Positions 26,996 to 38,428 of a stretch of 64,000 bases of DNA are shown one piece after another. The notes beneath the pieces are model-generated. The model was not told where the DNA came from and made no database searches. It saw only the letters and a program-made list of their open reading frames with translations. Source of the DNA: Gemmobacter serpentinus (lineage in GTDB: Bacteria > Pseudomonadota > Alphaproteobacteria > Rhodobacterales > Rhodobacteraceae); the NCBI RefSeq assembly GCF_008973825.1, contig NZ_WCHR01000017.1, positions 124,001 to 188,000 of the forward strand. The letters run 5' to 3'. How positions within the stretch are numbered: the stretch's first letter is position 1; the number at the start of each line of letters is the position of its first letter. The position numbers and the translations under genes are program-made.

Positions 26996-27073
26996 GATGA
27001 AGTCTCCACGGGGGAAGATCCCGCCGCTCCGGTGCCTGCATTGCCGAAGTGTCACCCCCGAAAGATGTGACAT

Positions 27074-27678
27074 GGTCCCGGAACTTCACCAAAGGTTTTC
27101 ACCCGCAGGCGGCTGGCGTCCGGCGCCGATGCGTCAGATGGGGTCTGCAGGGCCGGCTGTCAAGGGGACTGCGGCGGGGCTGCGGCGGGGCTGCGCCGCC
27201 CCCAGAGGGCCGCGCAGCATATGGGCAGGCACCGCGAGTGGCCCCGAGGCGGCGAAAGACGGATTGGCCAAAGACGGATTGCCCGGGGAAACAGCCTGCC
27301 ACAGAGCGGGGAGAAAGATCGGGCGAACGGCACGCAAAGAACCCTGGGCCGGATGAAAGACCAGACTGAAAGCAGACCGGGCCGAACGGAGACTGGGCCG
27401 AACGGCGAGTGAGCCGAATGCAGAAAGGTCCGGTCGAGAAATGAAGCCAGATGAAGACGGGGCCAGATGATGAGGAAGCAAGACGAAAGATCTGGCCCGA
27501 TGATAGACCGGGCTCAGCGACAGGCCAGGCTTTAGAAAGGCCGGGCTCGGCGAGAGACCGCATTCTGCGAAAGGGCGGAAGCAGAGGCGCGATCGGAGCA
27601 AACCTGCCACCACCCGCCGTCGGATTGTGGCCGTCCGATCGCCAAAGCCCATCTTTCCCCAGCCATCCTCCCCCCAAA
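27074..27678. other. 600-bp non-coding spacer with degenerate short repeats
   Basis: Open frames exist but the protein-level composition is aberrant and no family is recognised. The sequence is built of drifting units. Examples are GACGGATTG-GCC repeated at 27259-27284, GGGCCGAACGG repeated near 27383-27405, and two imperfect copies of a roughly 40-nt GGCCGGGCTC unit at 27505-27560. It probably also holds the promoter of the minus-strand gene to its left. Confidence 0.55.
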
Positions 27679-27703
27679 AGGAAAAGGGCGCCCGAAGGCG
27701 CCC
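27679..27703 (-). terminator. Rho-independent terminator of glnA
   Basis: GGGCGCC / GGCGCCC stem closed by a TTCG tetraloop (minus strand), followed by TTTTCCTTTT, 26 nt after the glnA stop. Confidence 0.92.
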
Positions 27704-27728
27704 TTTGGCTGTTGATCGAAAGATCCGA

Positions 27729-29138
27729 TCAGCAGGAATAATACATCGCATATTCGACCGGGTGGGGCGTATGCTCATAGGCATAAACCTCTTCCCATTT
27801 CAGGCCGATATAGGCTTCCAGCTGTTCCTTGGTGAACACGTCACCGGCCAGCAGGAAGTCCATGTCTTTTTCCAGCTCTTCCAGCGCCTCGCGGAGCGAC
27901 CCGCAAACCGTCGGGATCGCGGCCAGTTCCTCGGGGGGCAGATCATAGAGATCCTTGTCGGAGGCCGGGCCCGGATCGATCTTGTGCTTGATGCCGTCAA
28001 GGCCGGCCATCATCAGGGCGGCGAAAGCCAGATAGGGGTTCGCCGACGGATCGGGGAAACGGGCTTCGACACGCTTGGCTTTCGGCGATTCGGTCCACGG
28101 AATACGGACACAACCCGAGCGGTTGCGGGCCGAATAGGCGCGCAGAACCGGGGCCTCGAAGCCGGGGATCAGGCGCTTATAGCTGTTGGTCGACGGGTTG
28201 GTCAGCGCGTTCAGCGCCTTGGCGTGCTTCAGGATGCCGCCGATGAACCACAGGGCTTCCTGCGACAGATCCGCGTATTTGTCGCCTGCAAACAACGGCT
28301 TGCCGTCTTTCCAGATCGACATGTTGACATGCATACCGCTGCCGTTGTCGCCCTTCATGGGCTTGGGCATGAAGGTCACGGTCTTGCCATAGGCATGCGC
28401 CACATTGTGGATCACATATTTGTATTTCTGGATGTTGTCGGCCTGTTCGACCAGACCACCGAAGATCATGCCCAGCTCGTGCTGGCAGGTCGCGACCTCG
28501 TGGTGGTGCTTGTCGACCTTGATGCCCATGCGCTTCATGGTCGAGAGCATCTCGCCGCGCAGATCCTGCGCCTCGTCGATCGGGTTGACCGGGAAGTAGC
28601 CCCCCTTGTAACCCGCGCGATGCGCCAGGTTGCCGCCGCCGATTTCGGCATCGGTGTTCCAGGCAGCCGCTTCGGCGTCAAGCTGGAACGACACTTTGTT
28701 CGGGGCAACCGAATAGCGCACGTCGTCAAAGATGAAGAATTCGGCCTCCGGGCCAAAATAGGCGGCATCGCCCACGCCGGAGGACTTCAGATAAGCCTCG
28801 GCCTTTTTGGCGATCTGGCGCGGGCAGCGGTCATAGGCTTCGCCGGTATCCGGCTCGACCACGTCGCAATGCACGCAAAGGGTTTTCTCGGCATAGAAGG
28901 GGTCGATATAGACCGAGGTCGCATCGGGGATCAGCTTCATGTCCGACTGGTCGATCGACTTCCAGCCCGCGATGGAGGATCCGTCGAACATGAAGCCTTC
29001 TTCGAAGAAGTCTTCGTCGATCAGGTCCACCACGATGGTGACGTGCTGGAGCTTGCCTTTCGGATCGGTGAAGCGAACGTCGACATATTCGACTTCCTCG
29101 TCCTTGATCAGTTTCAGAGCATTCGCAATCGCGCTCAT
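27729..29138 (-). CDS. glnA: Type I glutamine synthetase
   Basis: 469-residue GSI-beta enzyme forming glutamine from glutamate, ammonia and ATP. Start at 29138 ([20 protein letters not shown]). Motifs: [40 protein letters not shown], and NRSGCVRIP. The adenylylation site Tyr is in DLYDLPPEE near residue 396, so activity is expected to be controlled by GlnE adenylylation in response to PII. glnB lies 113 nt upstream on the same strand, the usual glnBA arrangement. A 21-bp palindrome sits between them. Confidence 0.98.
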   Translation of the reverse strand: MSAIANALKLIKDEEVEYVDVRFTDPKGKLQHVTIVVDLIDEDFFEEGFMFDGSSIAGWKSIDQSDMKLIPDATSVYIDPFYAEKTLCVHCDVVEPDTGEAYDRCPRQIAKKAEAYLKSSGVGDAAYFGPEAEFFIFDDVRYSVAPNKVSFQLDAEAAAWNTDAEIGGGNLAHRAGYKGGYFPVNPIDEAQDLRGEMLSTMKRMGIKVDKHHHEVATCQHELGMIFGGLVEQADNIQKYKYVIHNVAHAYGKTVTFMPKPMKGDNGSGMHVNMSIWKDGKPLFAGDKYADLSQEALWFIGGILKHAKALNALTNPSTNSYKRLIPGFEAPVLRAYSARNRSGCVRIPWTESPKAKRVEARFPDPSANPYLAFAALMMAGLDGIKHKIDPGPASDKDLYDLPPEELAAIPTVCGSLREALEELEKDMDFLLAGDVFTKEQLEAYIGLKWEEVYAYEHTPHPVEYAMYYSC

Positions 29139-29214
29139 CATGCTGCCTTTCGGTTGGGGTTTTGCGGGTCTGGCCATTGCGGGCCGGTGTGAGCTGTGAT
29201 GTCAGGGCAGGGCG

Positions 29215-29235
29215 CGGATTTTCGTCGAAAATCCG
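29215..29235. repeat. 21-bp perfect palindrome between glnB and glnA
   Basis: Arms CGGATTTTCG and CGAAAATCCG around a central T. An identical copy lies at 39049-39069. Being in the glnB-glnA intergenic region, it could act as an mRNA hairpin that sets the glnB:glnA ratio. Confidence 0.9.
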
Positions 29236-29251
29236 TGACCCCGCGGCCGGA

Positions 29252-30550
<1,299 letters not shown>

Positions 30551-30558
<8 letters not shown>

Positions 30559-31426
30559 ACCTGCGCGTCTCGGTCCCGAGGGGATCCGGCTTGACCTTTT
30601 GGCGAAGCCACAAGGGCACAAGTTCACTCACGGCCATGCCCTGATCCTTTCGGGTTCCATGGGCCGTGGCGGGGCGGCGCGGCTGGCGGCGCGCGGCGCG
30701 CTGCGGATCGGGGCGGGGCTGGTGACCATTGCGGCCCCGCCGGATGCCATGGCCGAACATGCAGCGCAGCTCAATGCCATCATGTTGCGTGAGGTGGCCG
30801 GGCCAGAGGCGCTGACCGAAGCCCTTTCCGACAAGCGCATCAATGCGCTCTGCCTTGGACCGGGGCTGGGGGTGGCGCGGGCGGCGGCGCTGCTGCCCGT
30901 GGCCTTGCGGGCGGAACACGGAGCCTGTGTCGTGCTGGATGCCGATGCGCTGACGGCCCTGGCAGGTATGGGCGACCTTGCGGCATGGCTTTCCCCCCGC
31001 TGCATCCTGACACCCCATGCGGGAGAATTTGCCCGGCTGTTCCCCGATCTTGCCGCCAAACTGGCCGAACCCGCGACCACCGGACCCGCCTATTCCAAAC
31101 TGGATGCCACACGCGCGGCCGCTGCGCGGGCGGGCTGCGTGGTACTGTTCAAGGGGGCCGATACCGTCATTGCCGCCCCCAATGGCGATGCGGCCATCAA
31201 CGCCGCCGTTTATGACCGCGCGGCACCCTGGCTTGCCACCGCAGGTTCGGGCGATGTGCTGGCGGGGTTCATCGCCGGCTTGCTGGCGCGCGGCTTTGAT
31301 CCCTTTGCTGCCGCCTGCACCGCCGCCTGGCTGCATGTGGAGGCTGCGCGCTGCTTTGGCCCGGGATTGATTGCCGAGGATCTGCCGGAAGAACTGCCGA
31401 AGGTGTTTCGCGCGCTTGGGATCTAA
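30551..31426 (+). CDS. nnr: ADP-dependent NAD(P)H-hydrate dehydratase (YjeF C-terminal domain)
   Basis: 291-residue ribokinase-like dehydratase half of NAD(P)HX repair. Start at ATG 30551 (MAEPARLGPEGIRL). Motifs: GHKFTHGHALILSGSMGRGG at the start of the domain, LGPGLG, ILTPHAGEFARLF, and the catalytic TAGSGDVLAGFIAGLLARG. It overlaps the epimerase ORF by 8 nt, consistent with translational coupling or with a frameshift that split a fused ancestor. Domain content is complete, so both activities should survive. Confidence 0.9.
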
Positions 31427-31457
31427 GCTGGCCCCGAACGTGACGGTCCCTGAATGG

Positions 31458-31482
31458 CAAAGGCCGCCCGGTCGGGGCGGCC
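31458..31482 (-). terminator. Hairpin terminator of the Hint-domain gene
   Basis: GGCCGCCC / GGGCGGCC stem (31462-31482). On the minus strand it is followed by TTTGCCATT, 27 nt past the stop; the nnr stop lies 32 nt to its left, so it may serve both convergent genes. Confidence 0.6.
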
Positions 31483-31508
31483 CTGCAAATCAATGATCGG
31501 GAGCCGGA

Positions 31509-31973
31509 TCAGACCAGCTCGACCGCCGGAGCGATGGCCAGTTCCAGACCACCGGCATAGATCACGACATGGCTGTCGAAATCGAGCGCATAGAAGGCGG
31601 CGGGGCTGGTCTCTTCAAAGCGGATATATTCGCCATCGACCAGACGAGAGGCCTCGATCACCGCCTGATCGCAGCCTTTCAGTGCCTTCGCGCGCCAGTC
31701 GCGCACCAGAATGCGGGTATCGGCCGAGATCACCATATCTTCTTCGGGCTGTTCGATCCCGATGGCCGAGGCCGAGACACGCACCATTTTCGGGGCCGCC
31801 ACCTCGCGCAGACCCAACAGCACACGGGCACCGTCGCGGGTCACGATCCGGTCGCCGGCGCGCAGCGCCTCGACCGGCAGGGCACCTTTCAGCGTGAGCA
31901 CGGTGGTGCCGGCAGTCAGGGCGGTCAGGCAGGCGGTATCATGCGCAAGGGCGCCGAGGCTCTCGGGGATCAT
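31509..31973 (-). CDS. Hint-domain protein (Hom_end_hint type)
   Basis: 154-residue protein consisting essentially of one Hint (hedgehog/intein-like) domain of the type widespread in Rhodobacteraceae. The block-A cysteine follows a short N-terminus: CLTALTAGTTVLTLKGALPV, then EALRAGDRIVTRDGARVLLG, and the late block VRDWRAKALKGCDQAVIEAS. The usual partner domains (RTX repeats, calcium-binding repeats) are absent. Start at 31973 gives a compact domain. Whether it self-processes is unknown; a canonical C-terminal His-Asn/Cys is not evident. Confidence 0.85.
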   Translation of the reverse strand: MIPESLGALAHDTACLTALTAGTTVLTLKGALPVEALRAGDRIVTRDGARVLLGLREVAAPKMVRVSASAIGIEQPEEDMVISADTRILVRDWRAKALKGCDQAVIEASRLVDGEYIRFEETSPAAFYALDFDSHVVIYAGGLELAIAPAVELV

Positions 31974-32364
31974 GGTGTGACCTGTGTGTTTTTGCTTCTG
32001 CTCTTTTCGGGGCAGAATATGGCAGGAATGGGCCGGGGGCGAGGTCTTTTTCCGCGCAGGCCCGCCACATTCCGGCCACAGGTGCCGCAATTGCCGGGGC
32101 GCCGCCAGCAGGGATTAGGGCCGGAAACCGGAAATGCGGCTGCGCATGCGCCATTTGCCCTGCGGATTTGTGCCATAAATGCGGCCAGAACCGACCCGAC
32201 GCGCGGCATGATCCATTCCCCGAAATGGGCCCCGATTTGGGCCATGTGACAGCAAGGTCACGGGACAAGATTTTTCCCTCGCTTCCCGCGCGGGGCTTTG
32301 CTAGAAGGGCGCGGATTTTCAGGGCGCGACAGGCCTCTCAGGGGGCGTGCCGCGTGTTGGAGAA
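31974..32364. other. Intergenic region between the Hint gene and tRNA-Leu
   Basis: About 390 nt without a credible gene. It must contain the Hint-gene promoter (minus strand) and the tRNA-Leu promoter (plus). A GTGAC-AGCAAG-GTCAC inverted repeat lies near 32246. Confidence 0.4.
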
Positions 32365-32449
32365 GCGGGTGTGGCGAAATTGGCAGACGCACCAGATTTA
32401 GGTTCTGGCGCCGCAAGGCGTGGGGGTTCAAGTCCCTCCACCCGCACCA
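32365..32449 (+). tRNA. tRNA-Leu (UAG anticodon)
   Basis: Class II tRNA of 85 nt with encoded CCA. The acceptor stem GCGGGTG pairs with CACCCGC. The anticodon loop is TTTAGGT within a CCAGA/TCTGG stem, giving anticodon UAG. It has a long variable arm (GCGCCGCAAGGCGT) and T-arm GGGGGTTCAAGTCCCTCC. It lies 25 nt upstream of tig, a linkage common in alphaproteobacteria. Confidence 0.97.
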
Positions 32450-32474
32450 GAGATGTGAAAAGGACGGAACACGC

Positions 32475-33809
32475 ATGCAGGTCACCGAGACCCTGAACGA
32501 AGGTCTGAAGCGCGGCTACACCATCACGGTGACCGCCGCCGAGCTGGACGCAAAGGTCCAGGCCAAACTGGTCGAGGCGCAGCCCGAGATCGAGATGAAG
32601 GGCTTCCGCAAGGGCAAGGTGCCGATGGCCATACTGCGCAAGCAATTCGGTCCGCGCCTGATCGGCGAAGCGATGCAGGAAGCCATTGACGGTGCGATGC
32701 AATCGCATTTCGAGGCCTCCGGCGATCGTCCGGCGCTGCAGCCCGAAGTGAAGATGGTGGGCGGCGAGGACTGGAAAGAAGGCCAGGACGTCGTGGTCGA
32801 GATGTCCTATGAGGCGCTGCCGCCGATCCCGGATCTGGATGCCTCCAACGTGACGCTGGAGCGTCTGGTGGTGAAGGCCGATCCGGCCGCCGTTGATGAG
32901 GCGCTGGCCAATCTGGCCGATAATGCCAAATCGTTCGAAGACCGCAAGAAGGGCTCCAAGGCCAAGGATGGCGATCAGGTGACGATCGATTTCGAGGGCT
33001 TCATCGATGGTGAGGCTTTCGAGGGCGGCAAGGGCGAATCCTATCCGCTGGTTCTGGGGTCGGGTTCCTTCATCCCCGGCTTTGAAGAGCAACTGGTCGG
33101 CGCCAAGGCCGAGGATGAGGTCGAGGTCAAGGTTTCCTTCCCTGAAAACTATGGCGCCGCGCATCTGGCAGGCAAAGAAGCCCTGTTCAAATGCAAGGTC
33201 CATGCGGTGAAGGCCCCGAAAGCGGCTGAGCTGGACGACGAACTGGCCACCAAATTCGGTGCCGAGTCGCTGGAGGCTCTGAAAGGTCAGATCGCCGAGC
33301 GTCTGGAAGCAGAATACAAAGGTGCGGCCCGCGCCGTGCTGAAGCGTTCGCTGCTGGATCAGCTGGACGGCCTGGTGAAGTTCGACCTGCCTTCGAAGCT
33401 GGTGGAAGCCGAAGCCGCGCAGATCGCGCATCAGCTGTGGCACGAAGAAAACCCGGACGTGCATGACCATAATCATGGTCATGTCGAAGCGACCGACGAG
33501 CACAAGAAGCTGGCCGAGCGCCGCGTCCGTCTGGGCCTGCTGCTGGCCGAAGTGGGCCGCAAGGCCGACGTGACCGTGTCGGATCAGGAAATGACCCAGG
33601 CCGTGCTGAACGCCGCCCGTCAATATCCGGGCCAGGAACGCGCCTTCTTCGAATTCGTGCAGAAGAATGCCCAGATGCAACAGCAACTGCGCGCGCCGAT
33701 CTTTGAAGACAAGGTTGTCGACCTGATCGTGTCGGGTGCCAAGGTCAGCGACAAGGAAATCTCGAAAGAGGATCTGCAGAAGGCCGTCGAGGCGCTGGAC
33801 GAGATCTGA
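32475..33809 (+). CDS. tig: Trigger factor
   Basis: 444-residue ribosome-associated chaperone and peptidyl-prolyl isomerase. The N-terminal ribosome-binding domain carries the loop signature GFRKGKVPM (about residues 43-51). The FKBP-type PPIase domain lies at about 160-245 ([20 protein letters not shown]). The C-terminal helical arms include a His-rich stretch ([14 protein letters not shown]). Start at 32475 ([20 protein letters not shown]) rather than the in-frame extension that runs back through the tRNA. Confidence 0.98.
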   Translation: MQVTETLNEGLKRGYTITVTAAELDAKVQAKLVEAQPEIEMKGFRKGKVPMAILRKQFGPRLIGEAMQEAIDGAMQSHFEASGDRPALQPEVKMVGGEDWKEGQDVVVEMSYEALPPIPDLDASNVTLERLVVKADPAAVDEALANLADNAKSFEDRKKGSKAKDGDQVTIDFEGFIDGEAFEGGKGESYPLVLGSGSFIPGFEEQLVGAKAEDEVEVKVSFPENYGAAHLAGKEALFKCKVHAVKAPKAAELDDELATKFGAESLEALKGQIAERLEAEYKGAARAVLKRSLLDQLDGLVKFDLPSKLVEAEAAQIAHQLWHEENPDVHDHNHGHVEATDEHKKLAERRVRLGLLLAEVGRKADVTVSDQEMTQAVLNAARQYPGQERAFFEFVQKNAQMQQQLRAPIFEDKVVDLIVSGAKVSDKEISKEDLQKAVEALDEI

Positions 33810-33833
33810 TCGGAATTTTCGATCTGAAGAACG

Positions 33834-33866
33834 GGGCCGCGCCGAAAGGTGCGGCCCTTTGCTTTC
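33834..33866 (+). terminator. Rho-independent terminator of tig
   Basis: Ten-bp stem GGGCCGCGCC / GGTGCGGCCC with a GAAA loop, followed by TTTGCTTT, 25 nt after the stop. Confidence 0.9.
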
Positions 33867-34216
33867 CGGGCGGGGCGACATGCGTTCCGGCCCGTCGCAG
33901 GGCGTGGGGTCAGGCCCGGCCGCGGCGATTCATTCGGGCGATGCAGCTTGGCTGAGCGGATCGGCGATATCGGGATATGATCCCGGGGATAGGGCGAAAA
34001 GGTTTCGGGGGGCCGGCCATCGGATTGTCACCCGCATGACTGTCAGGCCAGGCCAGGCCGGGTCGCACCGGGGCGCAGGTGCAGATGAGGGCGGCGCGCC
34101 CGCGCCCGCACCGGTCGCCGCCCTGATGTCGCAGGGGCCTGTTCCGCCGTGCTGAACCATCAATCAATACAGGGCCTGGCGCGGCAGCCGGGGCAGAGGT
34201 CGGTCGCCGCCGCTGG
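33867..34216. other. Non-coding spacer between tig and a convergent transporter gene
   Basis: About 350 nt of GC-rich sequence with no supported gene and no strong structure seen. Confidence 0.4.
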
Positions 34217-35170
34217 TCAGGCCAATGCGGGGCTGCGGCTTTCCACCCGGCGTTCCTGCGCCTCGCGCCACAGCACGACCAGGCCCGATCCGACAATGAT
34301 GACGATCCCGATCCAGGTGCTGCCATCCGGCCAATCGCCCCAGAATGTCCAGCCCCAGACCAGCCCCCATAGAAGCGCGGTATATTCAAACGGGGCCAGC
34401 ACCGGCGCAGGCGCGATGCGGTAAGCCTGATTGAGCAGCGTCAGGCCAAGCGCGGCGATCACCCCACAAGAGGCCATCAGCCCCATATCGACCCAAGACG
34501 GCATCACCCAGCCGCGCGCCAGAAAGCCGATGCTCGGATGCAGGTCGGCACTGTTCCAGGTGCCACGCCCGAAGATCAGCGACAGCAGCAGGGCCAGCGT
34601 CAGAAAGACCAGATTGCCATGGAAGGCCAGGGCCGCCGCACTGTGCTTGGCCCCCTGCATCCGCGCCAGGATCATCGAAAAGGCATAGGCGACGCCCGCC
34701 AGCACCGCAAGGATCGCGGCCAGATCAACCGGCGCCGCGTCGGGGCGCAGGATGAACAGCATCCCCAGAAAGCCGAAGCCAATGGCAAGCCAGCGCGGCA
34801 GGCTGACCCGGTCTCCCAGCATGAAGACGGCAAAGACCACGATCATCAGGGGAGCCGAGAAATAAAGCGCGATGGTGGTGGCGATCGGCATGGCAGGCAG
34901 CGCCAGATAATAGCAGGTATAGGCGGCAAAGCTGACAAAGCCGCGCATCACCATCTGGGTCCAGCCCGGTGCGAACAGGCTGCGCGCGCCGCCCGCAGCG
35001 ACCGCCAGCGCAAACAGCAGGGGGGCTGCTGCAAGGCTGCGCAGCACCATGGCCTGATGCAGCGGATAATCCCCTGACAGCCGTTTCAGGATCACATCCT
35101 GAAGCGAAAACACTGCAATCCCCGCAACAAGGCAGAAGACACCCAGCAGGGCGGAGTTGCGGCTTGGCAT
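34217..35170 (-). CDS. DMT superfamily transporter (EamA domains)
   Basis: 317-residue membrane protein with ten hydrophobic helices in two EamA repeats (first half ends VFMLGDRVSLPRWLAIGFGF). Start at 35170 (MPSRNSALLGVFCLVAGIAV), which begins directly at TM1; the longer frame to 35320 is not membrane-like. It lies 130 nt downstream of dctP on the same strand, where dctQ and dctM would normally be expected, but is unrelated to TRAP permeases. The ligand is unknown. Confidence 0.9.
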   Translation of the reverse strand: MPSRNSALLGVFCLVAGIAVFSLQDVILKRLSGDYPLHQAMVLRSLAAAPLLFALAVAAGGARSLFAPGWTQMVMRGFVSFAAYTCYYLALPAMPIATTIALYFSAPLMIVVFAVFMLGDRVSLPRWLAIGFGFLGMLFILRPDAAPVDLAAILAVLAGVAYAFSMILARMQGAKHSAAALAFHGNLVFLTLALLLSLIFGRGTWNSADLHPSIGFLARGWVMPSWVDMGLMASCGVIAALGLTLLNQAYRIAPAPVLAPFEYTALLWGLVWGWTFWGDWPDGSTWIGIVIIVGSGLVVLWREAQERRVESRSPALA

Positions 35171-35300
35171 GGACGGAATCCTTGGGCGGAAGGGCGCGAT
35201 GCGGGCGAAACTATGCGCCCTGTTGCCGAATGCTGATCCGGCTGCGACATATCTTGCCGTATTCAGGATGTCAGCGGCAGGCAAGCACCTGTGGCACAGG

Positions 35301-36335
35301 TCAAAGGCCAAGCACCGCATAGCATTGGCGCAGCAGATCCGGCCCGATGCGATCCGCCATGGCGGCGTGAACGGGGTGCAGCACTGAGACGAAGGCTGCG
35401 CGTTCGGAAGGCGTCATCTGATGAAACTGTGTGGTGCCTGCCGCCTGCATCGCAATCAGCGCCTGGGCGTTCTCGTCGCGCGCGATCGAATTGCCATGCA
35501 ACGTGGCCTCGGCCACCGCCTGTTCCAGCTGGTCGCGCATCCGCCGGTCGAGCCGGTCCCAGAAGCCGCGATGGACGATCAGCGCATAGCCCAGATAGCC
35601 GTGATCGGTCAGCACCGCATGGCTTTGCACCTGATGCATGTTCTGGGTGAACATGTTGGAGGGCGGATTTTCCGTGCCATCCACCAGCCCGGCTTGCAGC
35701 GCCTGAAAAACCTCGGAGAACGCCATGACCTGCGGCAGCGCACCAAGGGCTGTCATCTGCGCCTCCAGCGTGCGTGAGGCCTGAATGCGCAGGATCAGCC
35801 CTTTGAAATCTGCGGGCGTGACCAAGGGACGGTTGGCCGAGAACAGCTTGAACCCGTTATCCCAATAGGCAAGCCCGGTGATGTCGCGCGTGGCAAGCTG
35901 GCCCAGCAGATCGCGGCCGATCGGGCCATCGGTCAGGCGGCGCAGCGCCGCATGGCCATCGATCAGGAAGGGCAGATCGAATAGCTCGAATTGCGGCAGG
36001 CCCAGCAGACTGAACTTGGCAAGCGAGGGGGCGAGCATCTGCACCGCGCCAAGCTGCAGCGCCTCCATCTCGTCCTTGTCCTTGTAAAGCTGGCTGTTGG
36101 GATAAACTTCGACGACCGCCGCACCCTCGGTATAGGCAGCGGCGAGGTCCGCAAATTTCTGTGCGGCCTTGCCCTTGGGCGTATCGGGGGCCACGACATG
36201 GCTGAATTTGATGGTGACGGGTGCTGCCCGCAGCGGCAGGGGGGCCGCCAGCCCAAGCGCCGCAGATCCCGCGACCAGACCAAGGCGGCGGCGGGTGATC
36301 GTCTTGCGGATTGTGGCGGGGGCGTCTGGCATCAT
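35301..36335 (-). CDS. dctP: TRAP transporter substrate-binding protein DctP
   Basis: 344-residue periplasmic solute receptor of the DctP family (C4-dicarboxylate and related acids). The N-terminal signal contains TRRRLGLVAG, a twin-arginine-like motif, and is cleaved near LRAAP. The mature protein begins VTIKFSHVVAPDTPKGKAAQ. The carboxylate-binding Arg is expected in GLILRIQASRTLEAQM, and the family motif QAGLVDGTENPPSNM is clear. It is divergent from the dctS/dctR two-component genes, as in R. capsulatus, but no dctQ or dctM follows it. Confidence 0.92.
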   Translation of the reverse strand: MMPDAPATIRKTITRRRLGLVAGSAALGLAAPLPLRAAPVTIKFSHVVAPDTPKGKAAQKFADLAAAYTEGAAVVEVYPNSQLYKDKDEMEALQLGAVQMLAPSLAKFSLLGLPQFELFDLPFLIDGHAALRRLTDGPIGRDLLGQLATRDITGLAYWDNGFKLFSANRPLVTPADFKGLILRIQASRTLEAQMTALGALPQVMAFSEVFQALQAGLVDGTENPPSNMFTQNMHQVQSHAVLTDHGYLGYALIVHRGFWDRLDRRMRDQLEQAVAEATLHGNSIARDENAQALIAMQAAGTTQFHQMTPSERAAFVSVLHPVHAAMADRIGPDLLRQCYAVLGL

Positions 36336-36427
36336 CTCTCCGGCTATGGGGGGATCTTAGGGGGGCGATCTCATCCCGGCTCATCTTGCCACCGCCGGGC
36401 GCGGATCGCTATGGTGCAAACGCAATC

Positions 36428-38428
36428 TTGAACCGGCGGGAGGGGCCGAGGCTGGCACGCAAGCGCATCGATAGGCCGGTTTCCGGGCATGACGCCTGGA
36501 ATGCGGCGGGGGATCTGCCGCGCCGCCGCGACCTGCTGTCGCTGGTGCCGCTGGCGGCGATTGTGGCGCTGGTCGCGGTGGTGGGGCTGCTGGTCTGGCT
36601 GGTGACGCGCAACGAGGCCGAGCAGCTGCGCATGAAGCTGGCGACGGACGCGCTTTGGGTCGAACAGACCCTGCGCTTTCAGCTGTCGGTGGATGAGGAT
36701 ATGCTGACCCGTCTGGCGCTGGACGCGGCGAATGGCACGGAACAGGACCTGCTGGATGCACGGGCGCGGTTGCACATCGCCTCGAACCCCGAGGTGCTGT
36801 CGATCAACTGGTATGACGCCGCGGGCCGCCTGATCCGGGTCTTGCCCGGGGGCGGTGTAGGGGATGGCGATCTGATCCGCCGGGTCGGACGGGCGTCGGG
36901 CTTGTCGCGCCCGGTCTATGGCGCGGTCGATGCCGCGGGCCGGGTCAGCATGGCGATGCCGCTGGAACAGGGGGCGGGCCATGTCGCGGTCACCCTGTCG
37001 CTGCCTTTGATCCTGGAACGCCATGTGCCGTGGTGGATCGCCGAACAATATGGCGTGCAGTTGCGCGACAGCGGCGACCGTCTGCTGGCGGAACGGCAGC
37101 GGCTGGCACCGCCGCAGGGCAACCCAAGCCACGCGATCAGCTTTGACCCGCCGCTACCCGGCACCATGCTGCGCATCACCGCCTATGATCCGCCGACCGC
37201 CGGGCGCACGGCGCTGTTGTTTGGTGCCATTGCGGCGCTGGCGGGCTTTGCGCTGCTGGCGCTTTTGGTGCTGGCGCGCAGCGCACAGCGCCGCCGAAGC
37301 GCCGAGATGCGGCTGCGCGGCGAGACCGCTTTCCGCCGCTCCATGGAGGAAAGCCTGACTGTCGGTCTGCGGGCCAAGGATCATTCCGGACGCATCCTTT
37401 ATGTCAACCGCGCCTTTTGCCAACTGGTCGGATTCGAGCCGGAGGAACTGGTCAGCCGGGACCCGCCGATGCCCTATTGGGATCCGGCGCATCTGGCCGA
37501 AACCGAGGCGCGCCACCGCCAGTTGCGCGAAGGTGCTCTGACCAGCCAGAGCTTCGAGACCCGCTTTCGTCACCGCGACGGCCATGAGATCGAGGTGCAG
37601 GTCTATGAGGCGCCGCTGATCGATGCATCGGGGGTGCATCGGGGCTGGATGGGATCGGTCATCGACATCACCGAGACCAAACGCGCGGCGCGCCTTGCCC
37701 GCGCGCAGGATGAGACCATGGCCCGCACGGGGCGGCTGGTCACCCTGGGCGAGATGGCCTCGACCCTTGCGCATGAGCTGAACCAGCCGCTATCGGCGAT
37801 CGCGTCCTACAGCGCGGGCATGTTGAACCTGCTGGAGCGCGGCAATCCCGATCCAGGGATGCTGCAAGCGGCAACGGGCAAATTGGCGCAGCAGGCCAGC
37901 CGCGCGGGCCATATCATTCGCCGCATTCAGGATCTGGTGAAGAAACGCGAGCCGAAACTGTCAGAGGTCGTGCTGCGCGAGGTGATCGCTGAAACCGTGG
38001 GCTTTCTGGCCGCTGACGCGCGCGAGCACCGGGTGCGGCTCGTGACCGATATGGGCACGCAGCCGGTGCCGCCGGTCGCGGCGGACCGCATCTTGCTGGA
38101 ACAGGTGCTGATCAATCTGATCCGCAACGGGATGGAGGCCATGGCCGAGACCCGCCATGGCGATGCGGTGACCATCCGCCTGGCGCGGGACGAAGATCAG
38201 GCGGTGATCGAGATATCCGATCAGGGTGCCGGCATTGCGCCGGAGCTGGAGGCGCGGCTATATGATGCCTTTGCCTCGACCAAGGCGCAGGGCATGGGGA
38301 TGGGGCTGAAAATCTGCCGCTCCATCATCGAACTGCATCGCGGGCAATTGGCGCATCACGCGCAAGCGGGGGGCGGCACGCTGTTCCGCGTCACGCTGCC
38401 GCTGATGCCGGAGGAGGAGGCACAATGA
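36428..38428 (+). CDS. dctS: C4-dicarboxylate sensor histidine kinase DctS-like
   Basis: About 666-residue membrane sensor kinase. TM1 at about residues 37-60 (LLSLVPLAAIVALVAVVGLL), a periplasmic sensor region of about 230 residues, TM2 (LLFGAIAALAGFALLALLVL), then a PAS domain (LYVNRAFCQLVGFEPEELVS). The HisKA phospho-acceptor is in LGEMASTLAHELNQPLSAIA, and the HATPase boxes are NLIRNGMEAMAE, EISDQGAGI and GMGMGLKICRSI. The start is uncertain: no ATG fits; TTG at 36428 or CTG at 36449 (GGGAGG 8 nt upstream) are candidates. Overlaps dctR by 4 nt and is divergent from dctP. Confidence 0.88.
   Translation: MNRREGPRLARKRIDRPVSGHDAWNAAGDLPRRRDLLSLVPLAAIVALVAVVGLLVWLVTRNEAEQLRMKLATDALWVEQTLRFQLSVDEDMLTRLALDAANGTEQDLLDARARLHIASNPEVLSINWYDAAGRLIRVLPGGGVGDGDLIRRVGRASGLSRPVYGAVDAAGRVSMAMPLEQGAGHVAVTLSLPLILERHVPWWIAEQYGVQLRDSGDRLLAERQRLAPPQGNPSHAISFDPPLPGTMLRITAYDPPTAGRTALLFGAIAALAGFALLALLVLARSAQRRRSAEMRLRGETAFRRSMEESLTVGLRAKDHSGRILYVNRAFCQLVGFEPEELVSRDPPMPYWDPAHLAETEARHRQLREGALTSQSFETRFRHRDGHEIEVQVYEAPLIDASGVHRGWMGSVIDITETKRAARLARAQDETMARTGRLVTLGEMASTLAHELNQPLSAIASYSAGMLNLLERGNPDPGMLQAATGKLAQQASRAGHIIRRIQDLVKKREPKLSEVVLREVIAETVGFLAADAREHRVRLVTDMGTQPVPPVAADRILLEQVLINLIRNGMEAMAETRHGDAVTIRLARDEDQAVIEISDQGAGIAPELEARLYDAFASTKAQGMGMGLKICRSIIELHRGQLAHHAQAGGGTLFRVTLPLMPEEEAQ

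Noticed and set aside
27099-27784. Two overlapping minus-strand frames upstream of the glyoxalase-related gene
   Set aside because: No homology recognised, low-complexity repeats, and overlap with the glnA terminator and 3' end.
27627-29192. 521-codon plus-strand open frame opposite glnA
   Set aside because: Glutamine synthetase is certain on the other strand.
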